Shown: positions 33,650 to 42,271 of the stretch, piece after piece
How the letters are laid out: every line of letters begins with the position of its first letter
Numbering within the stretch: the first letter of the stretch is position 1
Origin: Nitrospirota bacterium
Lineage (GTDB): Bacteria; Nitrospirota; Thermodesulfovibrionia; Thermodesulfovibrionales; UBA6898
Direction of reading: 5' to 3'
Length of the DNA stretch: 64,000 nucleotides
NCBI GenBank assembly: GCA_016235245.1
Contig: JACRLO010000034.1
Span: forward strand, 1-64,000
Notes under the pieces: model-generated
The model's input: the letters and a program-made list of their open reading frames with translations, nothing else
Told to the model about the DNA's origin: nothing
The model's database searches: none
Program-made: the position numbers and the translations under genes

Positions 33650-34555
33650 ATGACGCGAAAGATAAAGAAGATCTGGAAGAGCAGGCCTACGATCGAAGGC
33701 GCAGGGGTGCACCTGAAGCGTGCATTTGGATACTCCCAGGTCCCTCAACTCGACCCATTTCTGCTTCTCGACAATTTCCATTCAGACATCCCTGGCCAGT
33801 ATCTTGCGGGCTTTCCGTGGCACCCTCACCGCGGCATCGAGACGATCACCTATGTTCTGCATGGCCGGGTCGAACATGGAGACAGTATGGGAAACAGAGG
33901 CATGATTTCTCCGGGAGACGTGCAGTGGATGACCGCTGGAAGCGGTATCGTCCATCAGGAAATGCCGAAGGGCGGCAAGGATGACCTCCTCTGGGGCTTC
34001 CAGCTCTGGGCAAACCTTCCGGCAAAAGAAAAGATGATGGACCCGCGTTACCGCGAGGTGAAAAGGAGTGAGATACCCGAGATAACGCTGGCCTCAGGTA
34101 CAGCGGTCAAGGTTATCTGCGGAACAGTGGGCAGCGTCACTGGCCCGGTAAGGGACATTGTGACCGACCCGGAATACCTGGATGTTTCTGTCCCCGCCAA
34201 CACGACCTTCACCCATCGCGTATCATCAGGGCATACGGTCTTAGCCTATATTGCAGAAGGGAGCGCCTATTTTGACGAGGAGCGCAACGCCTTTTCCCGT
34301 GAGGTGATAGGCAGCAACTATTTCGATTACAAGCGCGGCTGCAAAGGCGTGCCTGAAGACCTGATCCTCTTTGAACACAAGGGGGATCAGATTACCGTCA
34401 CGACAGAAGGCTCAGCAGTTCGCTTTCTCCTGATCTCAGGCAGGCCGATAGGTGAACCGATCGCCTGGTATGGCCCAATTGTGATGAATACGCAGGAGGA
34501 ACTTCAGATAGCCTTTGAAGAATACGAAAAAGGAACGTTTATTAAACACCGGTGA
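33650..34555 (+). CDS. Pirin-family cupin protein
   Basis: 301 residues in two cupin folds. The metal-binding motif FPWHPHRGIETITYVLHGRVEHGDS and the downstream GIVHQEMP provide the usual His/Glu ligands for iron. Pirins are redox-related regulators or quercetinase-like enzymes; the role in this bacterium is unknown. The ATG at 33650 is favoured: GGGAGG lies six bases before it; a TTG two codons earlier is possible. It is divergent from the 86-residue gene and shares no operon with it. Confidence 0.92.
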   Translation: MTRKIKKIWKSRPTIEGAGVHLKRAFGYSQVPQLDPFLLLDNFHSDIPGQYLAGFPWHPHRGIETITYVLHGRVEHGDSMGNRGMISPGDVQWMTAGSGIVHQEMPKGGKDDLLWGFQLWANLPAKEKMMDPRYREVKRSEIPEITLASGTAVKVICGTVGSVTGPVRDIVTDPEYLDVSVPANTTFTHRVSSGHTVLAYIAEGSAYFDEERNAFSREVIGSNYFDYKRGCKGVPEDLILFEHKGDQITVTTEGSAVRFLLISGRPIGEPIAWYGPIVMNTQEELQIAFEEYEKGTFIKHR

Positions 34556-34575
34556 GACTGATAAACAGGAAGAAG

Positions 34576-35037
34576 TTACGAATTCACTTCGAAGATAAAC
34601 TCTATTTCAACCGGTGAATTCATCGGCAGAATATGCACGCCGACCGCAGCGCGGGCATGCAATCCTGCTTCCCCGAATACCTCGCGCAGAAGATCAGATG
34701 CGCCGTTGATAACCTTGGGTTGATCAGTAAAATCCTGAGCTGAGGCAACAAAACCGGTCACCTTGACGCATCTCTTCAGGGAATCAAGACTGCCGCTTGC
34801 CGCTTTCAGGACAGCGATGGCATTGATCGCAGCCCTGCGCGCAGCCTGTACCGCTTCATCGAGAGAAACCGTTTCACCAACCCTGCCGGAATAAAGAAGC
34901 TTCCCCCTTTCAAGCGGCAGCATGCCGCTGAGATAGATCAGATTTCCTGTCCTTACAAAGGGAACATATGAGCCAAGCGGCTGCGGCAGATCAGGAAGGT
35001 CGATGCCAAGACCCTTAAGTCTTTCTTCCGGTGACAT
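34576..35037 (-). CDS. RidA family (YjgF) protein
   Basis: 153 residues. MSPEERLKGLGIDLPDLP is a common N-terminus in this RidA subgroup, followed by GNLIYLSGMLPL, VQAARRAAINAIAVLKAASG and EAGLHARAAVGVHILPMNSPVEIE with the conserved Arg and Pro region. RidA deaminates reactive enamine/imine intermediates from amino-acid synthesis. It begins one base after the leuD stop, so it is co-transcribed with leuCD. The neighbouring leuCD genes belong to branched-chain synthesis, a source of such intermediates. Confidence 0.9.
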   Translation of the reverse strand: MSPEERLKGLGIDLPDLPQPLGSYVPFVRTGNLIYLSGMLPLERGKLLYSGRVGETVSLDEAVQAARRAAINAIAVLKAASGSLDSLKRCVKVTGFVASAQDFTDQPKVINGASDLLREVFGEAGLHARAAVGVHILPMNSPVEIEFIFEVNS

Positions 35038-35038
35038 C

Positions 35039-35563
35039 CTAATACTTGGCATCCGCAAACCCAACCCAGCCGTCTGCCTCGATAAGTGCCCTGTCGAACT
35101 CAGCGATCTGATAGGATATCGTTTTATTACCCTTGCCCGAGCTGACCGTTAACGTGTTATGCTGGAAATCAAAAGTGATCTCGGCGCTGCTGTCATTGTG
35201 TTTAAAGAGCGCATCTATCGTCTCTTCGGACAGTTCAATAGCCAGCATGCCGCAGTTGAACATATTCTGCCTGAATATTCTGGCAAAGCTTGAGGCAATC
35301 ACAACATTAATGTCGTTGACCTCAAATACCCAGGGAGCATGCTCACGCGATGAACCGCATCCGAAATTCCCCCGCGTCACAATAACCCCGGCCTCAAGGG
35401 TCTGGCGGGACTGAGGATCAAATCCCTCAAGCTTCAGGTCCTCCAGCATATGAGGTTTTAATGCCTCCTTCGATATCTCGGTAAGGTACTTTGCCGGTAT
35501 GATCTCGTCGGTATTAATGTCAGACCTGTCTAAGAAGAGGACCTTGCCTCCGAATCGTTTCAT
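35039..35563 (-). CDS. leuD: 3-isopropylmalate dehydratase small subunit
   Basis: 174 residues with the swivelling domain: LDRSDINTDEIIPAKYLTE, GVIVTRGNFGCGSSREHAPW, IASSFARIFRQNMFNCG. It completes the leuC active site and positions the 2-carboxyl of isopropylmalate. The size and the YLTEISKE motif resemble the homoaconitase/archaeal-type small subunit. Its start overlaps the leuC stop by four bases, and its stop nearly abuts the RidA gene. A role in homoaconitate or citraconate conversion cannot be excluded. Confidence 0.93.
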   Translation of the reverse strand: MKRFGGKVLFLDRSDINTDEIIPAKYLTEISKEALKPHMLEDLKLEGFDPQSRQTLEAGVIVTRGNFGCGSSREHAPWVFEVNDINVVIASSFARIFRQNMFNCGMLAIELSEETIDALFKHNDSSAEITFDFQHNTLTVSSGKGNKTISYQIAEFDRALIEADGWVGFADAKY

Positions 35564-36858
35564 TTCAATCGCTCCTTCGAAAATTTCCTTGGATCAGCGA
35601 CCCTGCCTTCAAGCGCCGTCACTGCTGCCACTGCCGGGCTCATGAGATGCACCATACCGCCCTTGCCCATTCTGCCGTTAAAATTACGGTTCGTTGTCGA
35701 TGCACAGACCTCGCCCGGTGCAAGCACACCGCTGCTCATGCCCAGGCATGCGCCACAGGTGGGATTCGTGACGCAGAACCCTGCGTCCATGAATATCCTG
35801 ATATAACCCAGTTTATCAGCATCCCTGAAGACCTTGGGTGTGGCCGGAGATACAATTCCCCTGATTGTCGGGGCGATAGTCTTTCCCTTAAGATACTGAG
35901 CTGCAATGCGCAGGTCCTCAAGCCTGCCGTTTGTGCAGGAACCGATATAAACCTGATCTACCTGCGTGCCCGCAACTTCCGAGACATTTTTCACTTCATC
36001 CGGCTTAAACCCGACCGTCACCTGCGGCTCCAGTCCGCTCACATCAAGATCGATGACCTTTTCATATCTGCAGCCCTTGTCAGACCACCATTTTTTGAAA
36101 TCAGCAACTGCAGCTTTTTTGTCAGCGTATTCAGTCGAAATAAAGGGCCAGAGGTAATCAACGGTCACCTTGTCCGGCATGCAGATGCCTGACGTGCCTC
36201 CTGCCTCGATCGCCATATTGCAGAGCGTCATCCTGCTCTCCATGGACATCTTCTTTACCACACTGCCCTGGAACTCTATCACACAGTCCGTCGCACCTTT
36301 AACCGTAAGTTCCTTAATGATCCTCAAAATGACGTCCTTTGCATAGACCGCCTCGGGCAGGGTACCGTTCACATTGACCCTGATTGTCTTCGGCTCACGG
36401 AACGCGCAAACGCCTTTCAGGATGCCGACCTCCAGGTCCGTAGTTCCGACACCTGCTGCAAATGCCCCGAAGGCACCGTGCGTGCAGGTATGTGAATCTC
36501 CCATAATGACCGTATACCCAGGACGGATAAAGCCCTTTTCAGGGAATATCGCATGGCATACGCCATTGCTGCCGATATCGAAAAAATCCCTGATCTTCTG
36601 CCTTCGGGTCCAGTCTCTCAGGATCTTGCCCTGCAGCGCAGTCTTGGTGTCTTTGGCCGGTGTGACATGATCAATAACGACCTTTATCTTGTCAGGATTA
36701 AAGACCCTGTCCATTCCCCGCGCCACGAGATCGTTGATCGCAATCGGCGTCGTGATCTCGTGACACATCACCACGTCGATATCGAGGACCTTTGTTCCCG
36801 GAAATGGTTCATCCCTCAAATGGGATCTGAATATCTTTTCTGCCAATGTCTGTGCCAT
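35560..36858 (-). CDS. leuC: 3-isopropylmalate dehydratase large subunit
   Basis: 432 residues with the aconitase-family Fe-S ligands: GSCTNGRLEDLRIAA (Cys), then NPTCGACLG (two Cys), and GDSHTCTHGAFGAFA. The 4Fe-4S centre catalyses the isomerisation of 2- to 3-isopropylmalate in leucine synthesis. The size is that of the homoaconitase-related leuC. Start 36858 (MAQTLAEKIF) is chosen because AAAGGAA precedes it; a frame to 36873 adds five residues. leuD and RidA follow in the same operon. Confidence 0.94.
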   Translation of the reverse strand: MAQTLAEKIFRSHLRDEPFPGTKVLDIDVVMCHEITTPIAINDLVARGMDRVFNPDKIKVVIDHVTPAKDTKTALQGKILRDWTRRQKIRDFFDIGSNGVCHAIFPEKGFIRPGYTVIMGDSHTCTHGAFGAFAAGVGTTDLEVGILKGVCAFREPKTIRVNVNGTLPEAVYAKDVILRIIKELTVKGATDCVIEFQGSVVKKMSMESRMTLCNMAIEAGGTSGICMPDKVTVDYLWPFISTEYADKKAAVADFKKWWSDKGCRYEKVIDLDVSGLEPQVTVGFKPDEVKNVSEVAGTQVDQVYIGSCTNGRLEDLRIAAQYLKGKTIAPTIRGIVSPATPKVFRDADKLGYIRIFMDAGFCVTNPTCGACLGMSSGVLAPGEVCASTTNRNFNGRMGKGGMVHLMSPAVAAVTALEGRVADPRKFSKERLK

Positions 36859-36995
36859 CGTAGTTCCTTTCAAAAACTGCGCAAATAGTTCCGACTGATG
36901 CTTTCTAAAATATCATATTGTGCGCACTTTTATAAAGAAGCCTCACCGTCATGCCTGAGTCCAAAAGGCATGTAAAATATGCTAAACTTTTTCCT

Positions 36996-37559
36996 ATGAA
37001 CACTCCTGATGCCGGGTCTCAGCCGCCAAGCGTCACACGAATATTTCTTGTTTTCCTCAAGATCGGCACCTTTGCCTTTGGCGGTGTGTACTCCATGCTC
37101 TCCTTTTTTGAAAGAGAACTTGTTGCAAAGCGCCAATGGCTGACACACGACGATTATATTGAGAGCATCGCGATCGGCCAGATGACACCGGGAGCACCTA
37201 TCGTCAATACCGGTATCTGCATCGGATACCGGCTACAAAAAATGAGGGGGGCACTGGCATCTACCGCGGGGCAGATCTTTACCGGCACGGTCGTAGCAAT
37301 CCTTCTTGCGGTCTTTTATATGAAGATAAAGGAACATCCCCTGCTCAGGCCGGTCATGAAAGGTATTGGAGCTGCAGTCGTTGGTCTGCTCCTTTCGATC
37401 ATTTTCACCATGTCCGGGAAGACCATCAAAGATTATAAAACGCTGCTCATTGCAGTTGCAGCATTCTTCCTGCTGGCGCTGTTCAAACTCAGTCCCATCA
37501 TGATCATCCTGACGGCAGGTGCGGCCGGATATCTCATCTTCAGGAACAAACCTGCATGA
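36996..37559 (+). CDS. Chromate transporter, half-size subunit 1
   Basis: 187 residues of ChrA half-domain type: FLKIGTFAFGGVYSMLSFFERELV, AIGQMTPGAPIVNTG and three to five membrane helices. Half-size chromate transporters work as pairs encoded side by side; the next gene overlaps by four bases. They belong to the CHR superfamily, which exports chromate, but many homologues have other or unknown substrates. The frame extends to 36951 but no SD is obvious, so 36996 (MNTPDAG) is tentative. Confidence 0.88.
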   Translation: MNTPDAGSQPPSVTRIFLVFLKIGTFAFGGVYSMLSFFERELVAKRQWLTHDDYIESIAIGQMTPGAPIVNTGICIGYRLQKMRGALASTAGQIFTGTVVAILLAVFYMKIKEHPLLRPVMKGIGAAVVGLLLSIIFTMSGKTIKDYKTLLIAVAAFFLLALFKLSPIMIILTAGAAGYLIFRNKPA

Positions 37560-38071
37560 GCCTGCTCACCTTCTGCTGGATTCTTTTTTATATCAGCTCC
37601 CTGACTATTGGCGGAGGATATGCCATGCTCCCTCTTCTGCAGCGTGAATTCGTGGACAAGCACCACTGGCTCACCAACCAGGAGTTTCTCGACGCAATTG
37701 CGATAGGGCAGCTATCTCCCGGCCCTCTTACCGTTATGAACGCATTTATCGGATTCAAGCTTCATGGTGTCGCAGGCTCCCTTTTGGCAGTCATATGTTC
37801 CTATCTGCCGAGTCTGGTAATCGTTACGCTTGCCGTCAAATACTATTACGCGTACAAAAACTCTGCGTTCATCGCTTCAAGCTTTACCGGTGTAAAAAGT
37901 GCTGTTATCGGACTGCTTGCCGCAGTTGCTCTTTCCCTGGGAGCTACCTCTCTGGTTGATCCCGAAACCTTTGCAATAGCGCTCTGCAGCTTTGCGCTTA
38001 TTACGTTTACTAAGATCGACCCGTCTTTTATTATCCTCGGCGCCGGCCTTATCGGCGCATTCATATTTTGA
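37556..38071 (+). CDS. Chromate transporter, half-size subunit 2
   Basis: 171 residues with the same half-domain: SSLTIGGGYAMLPLLQREFVDKHHWL, AIGQLSPGPLTVMNAFIGFK and several membrane helices, ending LIGAFIF. It overlaps the first subunit by an ATGA, typical of a pair translated together. The two halves are distinct sequences, not a frameshifted full-length ChrA. The next gene is the phosphodiesterase, 15 bases away. Confidence 0.88.
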   Translation: MSLLTFCWILFYISSLTIGGGYAMLPLLQREFVDKHHWLTNQEFLDAIAIGQLSPGPLTVMNAFIGFKLHGVAGSLLAVICSYLPSLVIVTLAVKYYYAYKNSAFIASSFTGVKSAVIGLLAAVALSLGATSLVDPETFAIALCSFALITFTKIDPSFIILGAGLIGAFIF

Positions 38072-38086
38072 TCAGGAGAAAATACC

Positions 38087-38566
38087 ATGCTCATAGGGAT
38101 CATTTCAGACACCCACGATAATATGCCGGTAATCCACAGGGCCGTAGAGATCTTGAACAAACGGAACGTGGCACACGTAATCCATGCAGGGGATTTCTGT
38201 TCTCCATTCACCTTCATGGCATTAAAGCACCTGCAATGCGATTTTACCGGCATTTACGGCAACAACGACGGCGAACGCGTGCTGCTTCAGAAGCTGTCAA
38301 ACGGCAGAATCTTCACGCAGCCCTACATTTTTGAACTGGCGGGGAAAAAGATCGTGATCATGCATGAACAGCATGTGGTGGATGCGCTTGCGGTCAGTGC
38401 TCAGTTCGACCTTATCGCCTACGGCCATACGCATACCTCTGATATTCGGAAACAGGGGAACACCCTCATCGCAAACCCGGGAGAATTGAGCGGATGGCTC
38501 TACGGCAAATCCACGATGGCGATAGCAGATCTTTCTTCGCTTTCAGCAGAACTGATCGAACTTTAA
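38087..38566 (+). CDS. YfcE/MJ0936-type metallophosphoesterase
   Basis: 159 residues with the calcineurin-like phosphoesterase set: SDTHDNM, HAGDFC, YGNNDGE, and YGHTHTS, which bind two divalent metals. These small enzymes hydrolyse phosphodiesters in vitro; the natural substrate is unclear. AGGAG precedes the start. The gene is convergent with the MBL nuclease gene, 13 bases between stops. Confidence 0.92.
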   Translation: MLIGIISDTHDNMPVIHRAVEILNKRNVAHVIHAGDFCSPFTFMALKHLQCDFTGIYGNNDGERVLLQKLSNGRIFTQPYIFELAGKKIVIMHEQHVVDALAVSAQFDLIAYGHTHTSDIRKQGNTLIANPGELSGWLYGKSTMAIADLSSLSAELIEL

Positions 38567-38579
38567 CAGCCCAAACTTC

Positions 38580-39959
38580 TCAGATTTCGAAGACCTCTCC
38601 TGACTTTGGTACATGCGTCGGGCAGGCAAATCTTGCCCCAATGGCATCGCGGAACGCCAGTGATGACTGCTCTTCACCGTGCACGATAAATATCTCTGGT
38701 CTGTTCCTGAACTGAGCTATCCAGTCCAGAAGTTCGCGCTGGTCTGCATGTGCCGAGAACCCGCCAAGCGTATGGATACCTGCACGGACAACGATATTTT
38801 CTCCAAGCACCTCGACGACCTTTGCGCCGTCTACGATCTGCCGGCCAAGAGTCCCTTCGGCCTGATATCCGACAAACACGATGCTGCTCTCTCTCCGCCA
38901 GAGGTTATGTTTCAGGTGATGCCTCACCCTTCCTCCTTCGCACATACCAGAGCTCGAAATGATAATCGCCTCTTTTTTGATCTTATTCAGGGCCATGGAC
39001 TCCTCCGGCTTTTTTGTAAAATGGAGCCTCAGGGCGTCTCTGCTTTCAAGCGTAAAAAGTTGTTTTGCCTCTTCGTCAAAATATTCGGGATGTGCGGCAT
39101 AGACTTTCGTAATGCGTTCACCCAAAGGACTGTCGATATACACGTTAATCCTGAAAAGCCTGTCCTGCTTGACCAGTCTGTTCAGAATGAAGAGCAGATC
39201 CTGCGTCCTGCCGAGGGCAAAGGACGGGATGATCACATTGCCACCCTTCCTGAACGTGGTCCTGATCACATTCACCAGTTCATCGACCGAAGCATCCATG
39301 TCCTTATGGTTGCGGTTGCCGTAGGTGGATTCTATCGTAAGATAGTCCGTCTCTTCGACAAAGACCGGATCATTTACAATAGGATTGTCCTTCCTGCCGA
39401 TATCCCCCGAAAAAGAGATCTTTTTTTCCCTGCCGTCTTCCTCATACCAAAGCTCAAGGGTTGAGGAGCCCAGGATATGGCCGGCGTTTACAAAACGATA
39501 GCGAACTCCTTCACGGAGCTGCTCTATCCTGTTATACTGTTTTCGCTGTATGAGTGGCAGCACCATATCCACATCCCGGGACAGATAAAGCGGCTCCTTA
39601 AGCGCATGCCCTGTTCTCATCGCCTTTCGATTGTGCCACTCGGTATCGTATTCCTGTATATGAGCAGAGTCTCTCAGAATCAGCTCGGCAATATCTGCCG
39701 TTGCCGATGTGGCAAGGATCTTTCCCCTGAAGCCCTCCTTTACCAGCCTTGGCACAAGGCCAATATGGTCAAGATGGGAATGGGTCAGGAAGAGGCAGTC
39801 AATCTCAGAAGGGTCAAACGGGAATGGACGGCGGTTCACCGCCTCAGCGTCATGGCCCTGGTACATGCCGCACTCAATCAGTATCTTGTAATTCTTTCCC
39901 TGCAGCAGGTAGCATGAGCCTGTCACCGTCCGAACGCCGCCTAAAAAAACAAGTTTCAT
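38580..39959 (-). CDS. MBL-fold/beta-CASP RNA-processing exonuclease (CPSF-like)
   Basis: 459 residues. The metal-binding motif FLTHSHLDHIGLVP, the histidine in FVNAGHILGSSTLELW, GDIGRKDNP, and the beta-CASP part with SGMCEGGRVRHHL and GFSAHADQRELLDW are all present. It is a ribonuclease or metallo-phosphohydrolase of the RNase J/CPSF73-like family. GGGGTGATAGA lies before the ATG. It is divergent from the zinc-ribbon regulator gene. Confidence 0.93.
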   Translation of the reverse strand: MKLVFLGGVRTVTGSCYLLQGKNYKILIECGMYQGHDAEAVNRRPFPFDPSEIDCLFLTHSHLDHIGLVPRLVKEGFRGKILATSATADIAELILRDSAHIQEYDTEWHNRKAMRTGHALKEPLYLSRDVDMVLPLIQRKQYNRIEQLREGVRYRFVNAGHILGSSTLELWYEEDGREKKISFSGDIGRKDNPIVNDPVFVEETDYLTIESTYGNRNHKDMDASVDELVNVIRTTFRKGGNVIIPSFALGRTQDLLFILNRLVKQDRLFRINVYIDSPLGERITKVYAAHPEYFDEEAKQLFTLESRDALRLHFTKKPEESMALNKIKKEAIIISSSGMCEGGRVRHHLKHNLWRRESSIVFVGYQAEGTLGRQIVDGAKVVEVLGENIVVRAGIHTLGGFSAHADQRELLDWIAQFRNRPEIFIVHGEEQSSLAFRDAIGARFACPTHVPKSGEVFEI

Positions 39960-40108
39960 TCTATCACCCCGTCAGTTCATCTTTCAAACGCAGTGTTCCC
40001 GTCGCTTTAGAGCGCAGGCACCCTTTCTCCGCAATATTTTATCAGAACGTGGCCTGCAATGACTTCTCTTGCAATCAAAACCCTGCTTCTTTATAATGAG
40101 AGAGCAAA

Positions 40109-40714
40109 ATGGGGGACGAAACAAAATATTGTTTATGCTGCGGGGACCAGGTGCCTTTCAATACCTTCAAAAGAAATGAAAGGCTTGAAGTAACGTGCGC
40201 CTATTGCGGCTTCACACTCGATATTCAAAACCTCTGGGAGGCAAAAAAACAGGAGGCAGCGCAGAAACAGCCAGCACCTGCTGAAAGCTACGCGCTGGTA
40301 ACCGATGATTCTCATTCCACCCGCAAAATCATCGAAGACCTGCTTCGTGCCCGAAAGTTCTCTACCCAGGTCATGGCATTCCAGAACGGTCTTGAACTTA
40401 TATCCGCATATTCGAAGCTCATCAGCGAAAAGAAGATAATTGATATCGCGATCATTGACCTCAACATGCCGATCATGGATGGTCTCACCGCAGCCCGTCT
40501 TATGCGGTCCCTTGAATCGCAAAACGATATAAAGAAAACGCCGATTATGTTCTTTTCGGCTGAAAAGGCTGACGAAAATCTGAGAAGGCAGATGCAAAAT
40601 CTGGATCCTGCCAATTACGTAAACAAAGGCTCTGAGCCAGATCCTGACAAACTGATATCAAGAGTAGAATCCCTCATCAGCTATCTTATGGAAAAGTATA
40701 AACAGAAGAAGTAG
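40109..40714 (+). CDS. Response regulator with N-terminal zinc ribbon
   Basis: 201 residues. The first 35 have CLCC-15to20-CAYC (two CxxC pairs), a zinc-ribbon-like motif. A REC domain follows (about 65-195: LVTDDSHSTRKIIEDLL, IIDLNMPIMDGLTAARL, IMFFSAEKADE). There is no classic output domain, so the ribbon may be the DNA/RNA or protein contact. GAGAGAGC precedes the ATG. lysS follows, but with its own promoter. Confidence 0.87.
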   Translation: MGDETKYCLCCGDQVPFNTFKRNERLEVTCAYCGFTLDIQNLWEAKKQEAAQKQPAPAESYALVTDDSHSTRKIIEDLLRARKFSTQVMAFQNGLELISAYSKLISEKKIIDIAIIDLNMPIMDGLTAARLMRSLESQNDIKKTPIMFFSAEKADENLRRQMQNLDPANYVNKGSEPDPDKLISRVESLISYLMEKYKQKK

Positions 40715-40729
40715 CTGCTCTCCCGTTTC

Positions 40730-40759
40730 TTGACGTTCATCCGCACAAATCATTATAAT
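40730..40759 (+). promoter_or_regulatory. Sigma-70-type promoter upstream of lysS
   Basis: TTGACG (40730-40735), 18-base spacer, TATAAT (40754-40759), 28 bases before the lysS ATG, with AGAGG as the ribosome-binding site. Confidence 0.65.
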
Positions 40760-40786
40760 CCTTAAATATTTTCGAAAGAGGTCATT

Positions 40787-42262
40787 ATGGACGATACAAA
40801 TGAACTGATAGAGCAGCGCATCAAAAAAGTTGGAGAACTCAAAGAGCTCGGCATAAAACCCTATGGCGGCTCCTATGAAGCAAATGACCATGCTGCTGAG
40901 CTGAGGGCACTGTACGGCGCTACGCCAAAGGAAAATCTGGAAACGGAAAAGATCTCCTGTTCCCTGGCAGGCAGGATAGTAGCCATGAGGGATTTCGGCA
41001 AGGCTGCATTTGGACATATCCAGGATGCAACCGGCAGACTTCAGATCTATTTCAAGAAAGATCTGCTGGGCGAACAGTATAAACTTCTCCGGAAACTTGA
41101 TATCGGTGACATTATCGGCATCAGGGGGTCCCTCTTCAGAACAAGAACGGACGAACTTACCGTTGAGGTTGAGTCATACACCCTGCTCACAAAATCGATC
41201 AGACCTCTTCCGGAAAAATGGCATGGTCTCAAGGATATCGAAATACGGTACAGGCAGCGCTACATTGACCTTATCGTAAATCCCGAAGTAAGGGAGAACT
41301 TTGCAAAACGGGGCAAGATTATCAAAGGCGTGAGGGATTTTCTGGAATCAAAGGGTTTTATTGAAGTTGAGACTCCCATGATGCACCAGATACCGGGCGG
41401 CGCAACAGCGCGCCCCTTTAAAACACATCACAATGCGCTGGACATTGATCTTTATCTCAGAATCGCTCCGGAACTGTATCTGAAGAGACTGCTGGTCGGC
41501 GGATATGAACGCGTCTACGAACTGAACAAGAACTTCAGAAACGAAGGAATCTCAACACGGCACAACCCAGAGTTCTCAATGCTCGAATTCTACATTGCCT
41601 ATAAGGATTACCATTTTCTCATGTCACTGACCGAGGAGCTCTTTGCTGAAGTTGCGATGAAGGCCGTCGGCTCACTCCAGATTCCTTATGGTGACCAGAT
41701 GATAGACCTCACCCCACCCTGGCCGCGTATACCAATGCTTGAAGCACTTGAAAAGGCGGGAGTTCCAACCGAAGTTTTCAATGATCAGGAGAAGGCGAAA
41801 CAGTGGGGAAGAGCTCATAAGATAGATATTCCAAACGGCTCTTCCATGGGCAAGATTCTCGATGAAATTTTCAAGGAGATGGTCGAGCCGGGACTGCTTC
41901 AGCCGACCTTTATTATTGATCACCCGGTTGAGCTTTCGCCTCTGGCTAAAAGGAAGACCGATAATCCGGGGCTGGTGGAACGTTTCGAGCTCCTCATCTG
42001 CGGCCGGGAGATTGCCAATGCCTTTTCTGAACTGAACGACCCCTTTGACCAGCGCGACCGCTTCGAAACACAGGTTGCTGCCAAACAGGCAGGCGATGAT
42101 GAGGCGCATGAGATGGATGAGGACTTCATCAGGGCTCTCGAATACGGCATGCCGCCTGCTGCAGGTGAAGGCATAGGCATTGACAGACTCGTCATGCTCC
42201 TTACGAACTCGGCGTCGATCCGTGACGTAATCCTTTTCCCCCAGCTCAAGCCCGAACAATAA
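40787..42262 (+). CDS. lysS: Lysyl-tRNA synthetase, class II
   Basis: 491 residues: N-terminal OB-fold anticodon-binding domain (about 55-165) and the class II catalytic domain with motif 1 (VETPMMHQIPGGATARPF), motif 2 (NKNFRNEGISTRHNPEFSMLE) and motif 3 (GEGIGIDRLVM). It charges tRNA-Lys. The promoter above and AGAGG before the start fit. lolC begins 9 bases after the stop, so lysS, lolC and lolD are one operon. Confidence 0.97.
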   Translation: MDDTNELIEQRIKKVGELKELGIKPYGGSYEANDHAAELRALYGATPKENLETEKISCSLAGRIVAMRDFGKAAFGHIQDATGRLQIYFKKDLLGEQYKLLRKLDIGDIIGIRGSLFRTRTDELTVEVESYTLLTKSIRPLPEKWHGLKDIEIRYRQRYIDLIVNPEVRENFAKRGKIIKGVRDFLESKGFIEVETPMMHQIPGGATARPFKTHHNALDIDLYLRIAPELYLKRLLVGGYERVYELNKNFRNEGISTRHNPEFSMLEFYIAYKDYHFLMSLTEELFAEVAMKAVGSLQIPYGDQMIDLTPPWPRIPMLEALEKAGVPTEVFNDQEKAKQWGRAHKIDIPNGSSMGKILDEIFKEMVEPGLLQPTFIIDHPVELSPLAKRKTDNPGLVERFELLICGREIANAFSELNDPFDQRDRFETQVAAKQAGDDEAHEMDEDFIRALEYGMPPAAGEGIGIDRLVMLLTNSASIRDVILFPQLKPEQ

Positions 42263-42271
42263 GTCCTGAGG

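Noticed and set aside
36996-38071. Frameshift in a full-length chromate transporter
   Set aside because: Both halves have their own starts, the ATGA overlap and separate signatures, as in known half-size CHR pairs.
38679-39464. 261-residue plus-strand open frame
   Set aside because: Antisense to the MBL/beta-CASP nuclease; the nuclease has all family motifs.
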